Below are positions 7,277 to 13,655 of a stretch of 15,146 nt of DNA, one piece after another; the stretch's first letter is position 1, and the number at the start of each line of letters is the position of its first letter. A model generated the notes under the pieces. That model was given only the letters and a program-made list of their open reading frames with translations. It ran no database searches and had not been told where the DNA came from. This DNA is from Candidatus Omnitrophota bacterium (GTDB lineage: Bacteria; Verrucomicrobiota; Verrucomicrobiia; Limisphaerales; UBA1319): the NCBI GenBank assembly GCA_023473405.1, contig JAMCZD010000527.1:1-15146 (forward strand), given 5' to 3'. Made by a program: the position numbers and the translations under genes.

Positions 7277-9865
7277 ATGAAATTGTGCATGAGATACTTC
7301 CTGAAAGGCCTGGTGTGGTTCGCGGTTTCACTTGCCGGCGCAATCGCCTATTTTGTTCTGGCTTGGAATCGCAAGGAACCCATCAACTCAGTTTATATTC
7401 TGACAGCGGCCTTGTGCACTTACGCCATCGGTTATCGGTTCTACTCGAAGTGGATTGCGGCGCGGATTCTGGCCGTTGACGACCGCCGGGCGACGCCGTG
7501 CGAGGTCCACGATGACGGCAGGGATTTTGTCCGGACCAACCGTTGGATCGTTTTCGGGCATCATTTTGCGGCGATAGCGGGTCCGGGCCCATTGGTGGGG
7601 CCGGTGCTGGCGGCGCAGTTTGGGTATTTGCCGGGCACTTTGTGGATACTTATTGGGGTAGTGCTGGGCGGGGCGGTGCAGGACTTTGTGATTCTGTTTT
7701 GTTCCATGCGGCGGAACGGGAAATCGCTGGGGCAAATGGTCAAGGAAGAGCTGAATTCGACGGCCGGATTTGTGGCGCTTTTGGCGATACTGGCGATCAT
7801 GACCATACTATTGGCGGTGCTGGCATTGGTGGTGGTAAAGGCGCTGGCCGAGAGCCCCTGGGGAGTATTTACCGTCGGGGCAACGATCCCAATTGCAATG
7901 TTCATGGGCGGTTATCTGCGCTTCTGGCGGGTGGGGAAGGTGTTGGAAGCGACCGCCATCGGCGTGTCGCTGCTCTTGCTGGCGGTATGGGGCGGCAAAC
8001 TGATCTACAGCGACGCGGCATGGTCGAGCCGGTTCACGCTGGGGGCGGAACCGCTGGCTTGGTTGATCCTGGCATATGGATTGGCGGCCAGCGTGCTCCC
8101 GGTCTGGCTGTTGCTGGCGCCGCGTGATTATTTGAGCACCTTTATGAAACTGGGGACCATTCTGGCATTGGCCCTGGGAATCTTCCTGGTGTTGCCCGAT
8201 TTGAAGATGGCGCCTTTGAGCCGGTTCATTGACGGGTCCGGTCCGGTGGTGGCCGGCAAGCTATTCCCGTTTTGCTTCATCACGATTGCCTGCGGAGCTA
8301 TCTCGGGTTTTCACACCCTCATCGCCAGCGGCACTACGCCCAAGCTGATCACACGCGAGAGTTATTCGCGATTTATTGGTTACGGCGCGATGTGCTTCGA
8401 GTCGCTGGTGGCTATCATGGCCCTGATTGCGGCCTGTACGCTCGAACCGGGCGTTTACTTGAGCATGAATATGAAAGGCGCCCCCGCCGATACAGTCGCC
8501 CAGGTCAATCGGTTCGGGTTTCAAGTGTCAACCAGCCAGATGGAGGGCCTGGCGCAAACAGTCGGCGAGCACACGCTCTTTGGCCGCACGGGCGGGGCGG
8601 CTACCCTGGCGGTGGGAATGGCCCAGATTTTCTCCCGGTTCGTCAACGGACGCGGACTGGACCTTTGGTATCACTTCGCCATCATGTTCGAGGCACTGTT
8701 TATCCTGACTACTCTCGATGCCGGCACGCGGGTGGGACGATACCTCTTGCAAGATGCCCTGGGCCAGATTTGGAAACCGCTGGGCGAGACGCGCCGGTTC
8801 GGATCGAATCTCTTGGCGAGCTTCCTCATGGTGGTTAGCTGGGGCTATTTCCTGATCCAGGGCGTAAGAGACCCCTTGGGCGGCGTGAATTCGCTCTGGC
8901 CGCTCTTCGGCATCGCCAACCAGCTCCTGGCAGTGGTCGCCTTGGCCCTGGCAACCACGGTAATCCTGAAGATGCAATTGAACGGCAGTGGTCAGTGGGC
9001 AGAAGTCAGTGGTCAGAGGTCGGGGATGAGCGGTCGCGGAGGTGAATTCAATAGTCAAACCTCGGAACTGGGAACGCAAGCAACCAGGCTGGATGCACTA
9101 ATCCATCAACCGCTCAGGGGGCGTCCGGTCCTGGTGTTGGTCACCCTGGTGCCGTTGGCGTGGTTGCTGGCGGTAACCACGAGTGCCGGGCTGGCAAAGA
9201 TATTCGCCGACGACCCGCGCATCGGGTTCATGGCCCAGGCTCGAGAGCTAAAGGAGAAAGGGATTGAACTCGAGCAAGCGGTGCAAATGGTCCTGGCGGA
9301 GCAGACGCAACTCGGCCTCAGCCGTTCACCGATTGATCAACAAAAAGAGTCCGCAACCGAATGGGCGCTGAACACGGATGCCTACCGGCAAGCCAGGAAA
9401 GCCGCGACTGAGAATAGCGCGCTGTATTTCAACCAAGTCCTGGATGCAGTGGTGGCGGGGGTGTTTCTGGTGCTGGTGGTTTCGATTGTGCTCTTGAGCG
9501 TGCGGGAGTGGATTCTTTTGTTAGCGCGCCATCGATTGGCCAAATTGCATGAGACCGAACCGGTATGGCTGCCCGATTACGCGCTGGCGGTCGAAAAGCC
9601 GATCCGTTGGTTCAATTTGCTGGCCCTGGCCTTCGGCTTGGCGCGAGAGCTGTCCGGCGAGGCCGCGATGGACCGGGCGCAACAGGCTGCGGCCATGCCG
9701 GTTGGGGACCTCGATCCGGCTCATACCCATGGCCGGCTGCTCGAGGATGCAGCCCTCGAGCCGGGCCATTGCCGTTGCGTGGCTCGGACAGGGTTGACGT
9801 CGTCCCAGAGGATTTACCTCGAGGTTGCGGAGAAACGGTTTTCCGGGATAAACCGATGTTGCTGA
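7277..9865 (+). CDS. cstA: Carbon starvation protein CstA family transporter
   Basis: 862 residues of hydrophobic, polytopic membrane protein. It aligns along its length with E. coli CstA as I recall it: FGHHFAAIAGPGPLVGPVLA, GGAVQDFVILF, VLPVWLLLAPRDYLSTF, ITIACGAISGFHTLIASGTT, ILTTLDAGTR, and DPLGGVNSLWPLFGIANQ near the C-terminus. The CstA/BtsT family imports pyruvate and has been linked to peptide uptake during carbon limitation. Two departures from the roughly 700-residue family norm are visible. A polar segment of about 45 residues (around 568-615) sits between KMQLN and VLVTLVPLAWLL, where E. coli has only a few residues. A tail of about 100 residues follows the last TM helix and ends in SGINRCC. 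No ribosome binding site precedes ATG 7277; ATG 7289 is an alternative. It is divergent from the signalling operon. Function by family is secure. Confidence 0.95.
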   Translation: MKLCMRYFLKGLVWFAVSLAGAIAYFVLAWNRKEPINSVYILTAALCTYAIGYRFYSKWIAARILAVDDRRATPCEVHDDGRDFVRTNRWIVFGHHFAAIAGPGPLVGPVLAAQFGYLPGTLWILIGVVLGGAVQDFVILFCSMRRNGKSLGQMVKEELNSTAGFVALLAILAIMTILLAVLALVVVKALAESPWGVFTVGATIPIAMFMGGYLRFWRVGKVLEATAIGVSLLLLAVWGGKLIYSDAAWSSRFTLGAEPLAWLILAYGLAASVLPVWLLLAPRDYLSTFMKLGTILALALGIFLVLPDLKMAPLSRFIDGSGPVVAGKLFPFCFITIACGAISGFHTLIASGTTPKLITRESYSRFIGYGAMCFESLVAIMALIAACTLEPGVYLSMNMKGAPADTVAQVNRFGFQVSTSQMEGLAQTVGEHTLFGRTGGAATLAVGMAQIFSRFVNGRGLDLWYHFAIMFEALFILTTLDAGTRVGRYLLQDALGQIWKPLGETRRFGSNLLASFLMVVSWGYFLIQGVRDPLGGVNSLWPLFGIANQLLAVVALALATTVILKMQLNGSGQWAEVSGQRSGMSGRGGEFNSQTSELGTQATRLDALIHQPLRGRPVLVLVTLVPLAWLLAVTTSAGLAKIFADDPRIGFMAQARELKEKGIELEQAVQMVLAEQTQLGLSRSPIDQQKESATEWALNTDAYRQARKAATENSALYFNQVLDAVVAGVFLVLVVSIVLLSVREWILLLARHRLAKLHETEPVWLPDYALAVEKPIRWFNLLALAFGLARELSGEAAMDRAQQAAAMPVGDLDPAHTHGRLLEDAALEPGHCRCVARTGLTSSQRIYLEVAEKRFSGINRCC
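8985..9021 (+). repeat. GTCAGTGG-type low-complexity repeat inside cstA
   Basis: A GTCAGTGG/GTCAGAGG-rich patch: GTCAGTGG occurs at 8991 and again at 9005, each with degenerate neighbours (CAGTG, GGGCAG, GGTCAGAGG). It encodes a Gly/Ser/Gln-rich stretch (SGQWAEVSGQRSGMSGRGG) in a loop where E. coli CstA has no equivalent. It looks like a spacer-type repeat captured in frame in the gene. Confidence 0.5.
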
Positions 9866-9986
9866 GGAGGAGATTGAGGCTCTTTCAACGGCGAACATCG
9901 AGCGAACAATCCATGCCCAATCGAAAATGGGGCACTTTCAAGGTTCAAGAATGGGCCTGGCTCCGAAATCAGATTTGAAGTCTCAA

Positions 9987-10574
9987 ATGGACAATTCCAA
10001 GGCGCGAATCGGCTTATTCGGCGGCTCGTTTGACCCGGTGCATCTGGGGCATTTGCTGATCGCGCAGGCCGCTCGTGAAGAATTGGGATTGACGCGGCTC
10101 TTCTTTATTCCCGCCGCCAAGTCGCCCTTCAAATTGGGCAACATGCCCGCGCCGGCTCGGGAGCGGTTGCGGCTCTTGCGTCTGGCCCTGGCCGGTCAAA
10201 CCGCATACGAGATTGACGAGCAGGAAATGGACCGGGGCGGGATTTCTTACACCATCGACACCGTTCGCGATTATTGCCGCCGTATGCCCGGGGGCGAATT
10301 TTTTTATTTGATAGGCGCCGATCACGTCCCGCAATTGCCTCACTGGCGCGAGGCTGAGGAATTGGCCCGGTTGCTGCAGTTTGTGGTAATCCCGCGTCCG
10401 GGCGAGGTTATTACTCTGTTGCCGCCGCCATTTCGCATCCGGGCATTGCGTGGCTTTCCCCTTAGAATATCCTCATCGCAGATTCGCGAACGGATTCGCG
10501 CCGGGCAGGCGATTGACTCCCTGGTGCCACCGGCGGTCGCGGAGGCGATCCAAAACAATCGGCTTTATCTTTGA
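9987..10574 (+). CDS. nadD: Nicotinate-nucleotide adenylyltransferase NadD
   Basis: 195 residues; transfers AMP from ATP to nicotinate mononucleotide, making deamido-NAD in NAD biosynthesis. The nucleotidyltransferase motif GLFGGSFDPVHLGH lies at about residues 8-21, with the (H/T)xGH element complete. Also visible are the substrate-loop region PAAKSPFK, ISYTIDTVRDY, the FFYLIGADH segment, a WREAEEL helix, and the C-terminal ISSSQIRERI motif (family ISSTxIR) followed by LVPPAVAEAI. The frame is open upstream to ATG 9927 and ATG 9951, but ATG 9987 places the first beta strand where NadD proteins normally start. GAAG at 9977-9980 is a weak ribosome binding site. It lies 121 bp after cstA and directly precedes rsfS, a pairing widespread in bacteria. 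Confidence 0.95.
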   Translation: MDNSKARIGLFGGSFDPVHLGHLLIAQAAREELGLTRLFFIPAAKSPFKLGNMPAPARERLRLLRLALAGQTAYEIDEQEMDRGGISYTIDTVRDYCRRMPGGEFFYLIGADHVPQLPHWREAEELARLLQFVVIPRPGEVITLLPPPFRIRALRGFPLRISSSQIRERIRAGQAIDSLVPPAVAEAIQNNRLYL

Positions 10575-10595
10575 TGCCAATTTAGGCATCTTTTT
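10573..10595 (+). terminator. Small hairpin with T-tract between nadD and rsfS
   Basis: GATGCC (10573-10578) pairs perfectly with GGCATC (10585-10590) across a 6-nt loop and is followed at once by TTTTT (10591-10595). The left arm starts inside the nadD stop codon and the T-tract ends 5 nt before the rsfS ATG. It has the form of a short intrinsic terminator or attenuator. A 6-bp stem is marginal, so leaky termination is likely. Confidence 0.5.
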
Positions 10596-10599
10596 AGCA

Positions 10600-10962
10600 A
10601 TGGATTCACGACAACTGGTTCGGCTGTGCGTGGAGCTTGCGGACACCAAGAAGGCTGAGGCCTTGGTAATATTGGATGTGCGCAAGCTGACCTCGATAGC
10701 CGATTATTTCATCATCGCCACCGGCACCAGCGAACCCCACTTGCGGGCGGTCGTCGAAGGGATCGTCGAGAATCTCCAGACCCAGCACGGGCTGCGTCCT
10801 CGAGCCGTTGACGGCGTCTTTAAGAGCTCCTGGGTGGTGTTGGACTTCCAGGATGTGATCGTGCATGTCATGCGAGCCGAGACTCGACAGCATTACGATC
10901 TCGAAGGTCTCTGGGGCGATGCCCCGCGGCTGAAGCCCCTTCAACACGACCTTCTGCCATGA
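10600..10962 (+). CDS. rsfS: Ribosomal silencing factor RsfS (YbeB/Iojap family)
   Basis: 120 residues, the normal size for RsfS. The protein binds uL14 on the large ribosomal subunit and blocks subunit joining, lowering translation in slow growth. Family landmarks are ADYFIIATGTSEPHLRAV (about residues 33-50), a Gly-containing turn before WVVLDFQDVIVHVM (about 78-91), and the C-terminal RQHYDLEGLWGDAP. ATG 10600 gives the usual N-terminus (MDSRQLVRLCVELADTKKAE); the open frame extends further upstream only through nadD. It lies 25 bp after the nadD stop, separated by a hairpin with a T-tract that may modulate read-through. No ribosome binding site stands out between hairpin and start. Confidence 0.95.
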   Translation: MDSRQLVRLCVELADTKKAEALVILDVRKLTSIADYFIIATGTSEPHLRAVVEGIVENLQTQHGLRPRAVDGVFKSSWVVLDFQDVIVHVMRAETRQHYDLEGLWGDAPRLKPLQHDLLP

Positions 10963-11009
10963 CAAGGGACAGACCATCCCCGTCTCGGTGCCGATGGAAT
11001 AACCTGCAA

Positions 11010-11026
11010 ACCCGCGAATTGCGGGT
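11010..11026. terminator. Possible weak hairpin between convergent rsfS and PUR gene
   Basis: ACCCGC (11010-11015) and GCGGGT (11021-11026) form a perfect 6-bp stem with a 5-nt loop in the 69-bp spacer between two convergent genes. Position suggests a bidirectional terminator, but neither side has a T-tract, so the call is weak. Confidence 0.25.
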
Positions 11027-11031
11027 ATCGC

Positions 11032-11337
11032 TTATGGATTAGCCTTGGGAGGAGTTTCGGCCGAAGCCTTGATCATTTCATCAAGCACTTTCTTGAAATC
11101 CTCCAGACCCGTCGCCGGAACAATGATGGCATCACGCCTTCCGTTGACGTCTTCGGTGATTCGCAAAAAGCGCCCTCGGGGATTTTCCTTAAGGGTGAAA
11201 ACGAAAGTTTTTCGCTCGATCTGGACTTTTTCGGTCTTGATGGTTTCCTCAGCCACGCTCGGCTTGGGGGCCGAGCCGGCATAAGGGTGCTGGCCATAAG
11301 GAGATGGACGTTCGTTAGAAATCATACACTTTTCCAT
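11032..11337 (-). CDS. PUR-domain (PurA-like) nucleic-acid-binding protein
   Basis: 101 residues. Residues about 36-92 match a single PUR repeat (Pur-alpha / DUF3276 family, as in Borrelia BpuR): a four-stranded sheet then a helix, with KTFVFTLKENPRGRFLRITE, GRRDAIIVPATG and a closing helix FKKVLDEMIKA. Family members bind single-stranded DNA and RNA as dimers and act as regulators of transcription or translation. The first 35 residues are polar and Pro-rich (PSPYGQHPYAGSAPKP), probably disordered. ATG 11337 is used; ATG 11325, preceded by GGAAAAGTGT, would give a protein 4 residues shorter and may be the true start. It is transcribed alone, convergent with rsfS. The domain call is by pattern recognition. 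Confidence 0.75.
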   Translation of the reverse strand: MEKCMISNERPSPYGQHPYAGSAPKPSVAEETIKTEKVQIERKTFVFTLKENPRGRFLRITEDVNGRRDAIIVPATGLEDFKKVLDEMIKASAETPPKANP

Positions 11338-11407
11338 AGGGCACTTTTGGCACCCTAAACACTATATCACTTGTTCGGCAATCTCGCCGTTTTGTCAAAC
11401 ACCGAAT

Positions 11408-11962
11408 TCATTCTAAGCCAAATTTTGTTCGGCCTCCCGGTCGTTGCGCGCCGCCGGGCCGAGTCACTTGCCATAAATATATGACCAAACCGGCCAGCGA
11501 AACCAAGTTGGCGCTCTGCGATATGCCGTGCCATATGCCAAAAGCCCTGCGCGCCTGCTCTGCCTGCGCGGGGGTCACCGGGCCCGATAAACCGTACATG
11601 GTTTGGTGTAGCTGCCGCATCCGGGGTTGCAGCCAAAGACCGCCCGCCAGCCCCAGCCCGAACAGACCCACCACCAAATAGAGCGTTGATCGCCGCAACA
11701 CCCTCCCGGTGTAGAGCCGCTCGACCGCCAGGTGCGCCAGGGCAATCGCACCACAGCAATACTGTATTATAAAATAACGTTCAATCATCATTTGTGCCAC
11801 CGCACCCGCGTAATATCTGGCCAGCATCCCTGTCTTGGGCCAGCCAAACAAGGTCAGCATATCGGAAAAAAAGGCTGGCCCGAGGATCAGGGTGAAAAAG
11901 AGGGTTCCCCCAAACCATAACGCTGCATTGACGGTCCCAACCAATCGTAACAACGCGATCAC
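11408..11962 (-). CDS. DUF4149-type integral membrane protein
   Basis: 184 residues with four hydrophobic segments at about 4-30, 62-84, 92-112 and 146-168, and a loop between helices 3 and 4 (QPRMRQLHQTMYG...). The LRLVGTVNAALWFGGTLFFTLILGP start and four-helix layout resemble DUF4149 / TMEM205-like proteins, whose function is not established. The start codon is GTG at 11962, placing the first helix at the N-terminus; no Shine-Dalgarno is seen. The Arg/Gly-rich tail (RPGGAQRPGGRTKFGLE) is probably cytoplasmic. It lies downstream of the BrkB-like gene on the same strand with a 66-bp spacer, so the two may be co-transcribed. Membrane topology is clear; the family call is moderate. Confidence 0.65.
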   Translation of the reverse strand: MIALLRLVGTVNAALWFGGTLFFTLILGPAFFSDMLTLFGWPKTGMLARYYAGAVAQMMIERYFIIQYCCGAIALAHLAVERLYTGRVLRRSTLYLVVGLFGLGLAGGLWLQPRMRQLHQTMYGLSGPVTPAQAEQARRAFGIWHGISQSANLVSLAGLVIYLWQVTRPGGAQRPGGRTKFGLE

Positions 11963-12000
11963 CGGCTCAAATTAAGTGGAAATCCCCCCGCTGCCAAGCC

Positions 12001-12024
12001 TCGATTCGCTCGATTCGCTCGACT
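12001..12024. repeat. Short 9-bp tandem repeat (CGATTCGCT)
   Basis: Two perfect copies of CGATTCGCT (12002-12010, 12011-12019) and a partial third (CGACT) lie in the 66-bp spacer just after the stop of the BrkB-like gene. No function is evident. Confidence 0.5.
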
Positions 12025-12028
12025 CCAA

Positions 12029-13495
12029 TCAAGATAATCGCTCGACCAATGCCTGCAGCGTTACCGCGCCGGCCACATCTTCCTCGGCTCGCCGGATTTG
12101 GTCCAATTGTTCGCGAACCACTTTGCGGGCCGGTTCGTCGCGGGTGGGCAAATCGGTGCCGTGTCCGCATCGGATTGCCTGCAGGATTTCCTGACAGGTA
12201 ATGTGGTCCAAGGGCTTGGCGGGGGCGTATGCCGTTTCCGTGCCGGCGACCTCGATTAATAGACCCGCTCTGGCCAGGTTGTGGAGCACCTCGCCAATCA
12301 GGTGCGAGGTGATGCCCAGGTGGGCTCCCATTTCCGAGGCCGTCAGCGACTTCTCACCGCGGTAAAATCGATGGGCTATCCCGGTCATCAGGCGCAAAGC
12401 GATGAATTCGCGTCCGCTTTGATGGATGTTGCCGGCTTGTATTTGCTGCGCATAAGCCTTCCGGTTTTGAAAGGCATAAGCCACCTGGGCTCCGAACAGC
12501 ATTATCAGCCAGGAAAAATACAGGCCAATCAGGAATACCGGCACCATGCTCAAGCTGCCGTATATCTTGCTGTAGGTCACCACCCGCGAAACGTAGATCA
12601 CGCTGAACATGCTGTTCATTTGCCAGAGACCGCCCCCAACGGCTCCCCCCACCAACGCCGCGCGCCAGTCCACACGCGTGTTGGGCATGAGGCCGTAGAA
12701 GAGCGCGAAACCGCAGATCAACAGCAAAAAGGGCAGCATGGCCAGCAGCCATTTCCCGATGATCGGCATAGCCACCAGGAACCGCTTGGTGGTCTCGATG
12801 TGTGGTCCGGAGGTAAGCCCAATCGCAACCAGGAGGATCAATGGTCCCAAGGTGATGGCCGCCCAGTAATAGACCGTTCGCGTAAAATAACCGCGACCGC
12901 GCGGCGCGCCCCAAATATCATTGAAAGTCTGCTCGATATTGCTAAGCAAAAGAATAGCCACAAGGATCAGGGAGACAATTCCCGAAGCGCCCAAGGCCCC
13001 GCTCCGGATATTGCTGATATACTCGGTTATGCGCCGCACCACTACCTGGCGGGCTTGCAAGGAGCCTTCCTTTTCACCGGGATGCTCCGCCTTCGAGATC
13101 TGGTTGGTCCGCGTTACCAGGTTCAATTGCGGCGCCACATTGGAAACCAGCTTGTCCAAAAACTCCTGGACCGGCTTTTCACCCTGGGCTTTGAGCAACC
13201 CGGTCGACACGCTGATGACCACCGCAAGAAGCGGGATGAGCCCCAACAAGGTGGTATAGGCAAGCGCAGAGGCGCGCACCGCACAGCGGTTTTGGAGAAA
13301 GCTCCTCACCACCAACAACCAGAAATGGGCAAACTTGTGCACCGGCGAAAGCTGCCACTCTTCCTGGAGCTCGATCCCCTTCTCCTCCAAAAAGGCCTGT
13401 GCCCTGGCGTGGAGTCTCTTGAGTTTGGCTAGTGTATCTCTGGCCATACGATTTAGACTAACGTTAACAAGCCGCATCCCCAAGTCAACATTCAC
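12029..13495 (-). CDS. YihY/BrkB family membrane protein with C-terminal winged-helix-like region
   Basis: 488 residues from GTG 13495. ATG 13477 and ATG 13447 are equally possible starts, and 13447 (MARDTLAKLKRL) leaves the conserved domain intact. The YihY/BrkB (formerly 'ribonuclease BN') core spans about 55-345: CAVRASALAYTTLLGLIPLL at the first helix, then TM segments near 170-187, 207-228, 245-268, 280-300 and 315-340, with family-like FNDIWGAPRGRG, PNTRVDWRAALVGG and SKIYGSLSMVPVFLIGLYFSW. An insertion between helices 1 and 2 (about 105-155) is longer than I expect. After about 360 a soluble region LTASEMGAHLGITSHLIGEV followed by a helix and GLLIEVAG looks like a winged helix-turn-helix; a Glu/Arg-rich helix ends the protein. 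The family's function is not settled. Core call is firm. Confidence 0.88.
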   Translation of the reverse strand: MNVDLGMRLVNVSLNRMARDTLAKLKRLHARAQAFLEEKGIELQEEWQLSPVHKFAHFWLLVVRSFLQNRCAVRASALAYTTLLGLIPLLAVVISVSTGLLKAQGEKPVQEFLDKLVSNVAPQLNLVTRTNQISKAEHPGEKEGSLQARQVVVRRITEYISNIRSGALGASGIVSLILVAILLLSNIEQTFNDIWGAPRGRGYFTRTVYYWAAITLGPLILLVAIGLTSGPHIETTKRFLVAMPIIGKWLLAMLPFLLLICGFALFYGLMPNTRVDWRAALVGGAVGGGLWQMNSMFSVIYVSRVVTYSKIYGSLSMVPVFLIGLYFSWLIMLFGAQVAYAFQNRKAYAQQIQAGNIHQSGREFIALRLMTGIAHRFYRGEKSLTASEMGAHLGITSHLIGEVLHNLARAGLLIEVAGTETAYAPAKPLDHITCQEILQAIRCGHGTDLPTRDEPARKVVREQLDQIRRAEEDVAGAVTLQALVERLS

Positions 13496-13510
13496 GCTGG
13501 CCCGCCCCTG

Positions 13511-13623
13511 GGAGCGCGGATGCCTTCATCCGCGCGCGCGCCAAGAGTGCTTGCCAAAACTCCGCGGCAAAAAGGTGTTAACGATCTTGCATTGACACGC
13601 GCGGATGAATGAATCCGCGCTCC
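13511..13623. repeat. Inverted-repeat palindromic element (REP/MITE-like)
   Basis: Two near-identical hairpins face each other in the 160-bp spacer. The left one is GCGCGGAT (13514-13521), a 6-nt loop, then ATCCGCGC (13528-13535); the right one is GCGCGGAT (13599-13606), a 6-nt loop, then ATCCGCGC (13613-13620). GGA precedes the left and TCC follows the right, so the arms form an inverted repeat of about 25 bp (13511-13535 against 13599-13623) that differs at only a few loop bases. The 63-bp core codes for nothing recognisable. It could act as a terminator for the GH2 gene or be a dispersed non-autonomous repeat. Confidence 0.65.
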
Positions 13624-13655
13624 AAAGCGGATAATAATCACCTTCGATTCTCACG

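Noticed and set aside
9927..9986. Upstream in-frame starts for nadD (ATG 9927 and 9951)
   Set aside because: They add residues before the first beta strand that NadD proteins normally lack, and no ribosome binding site supports them.
11338..11407. Possible promoter for the PUR gene (TTGACA and TATAGT on the minus strand)
   Set aside because: The two hexamers are about 26 bp apart, too far for a standard promoter, and neither has a matching partner at 16-18 bp.
12281..13432. Long plus-strand open frame (383 codons) opposite the BrkB-like gene
   Set aside because: The minus strand encodes a clear membrane protein family. The plus frame is His/Gln/Arg-rich and matches nothing.
13592..13597. 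TTGACA -35-like hexamer on the plus strand within the palindromic element
   Set aside because: No -10 box follows at suitable spacing and no plus-strand gene lies downstream in the window.
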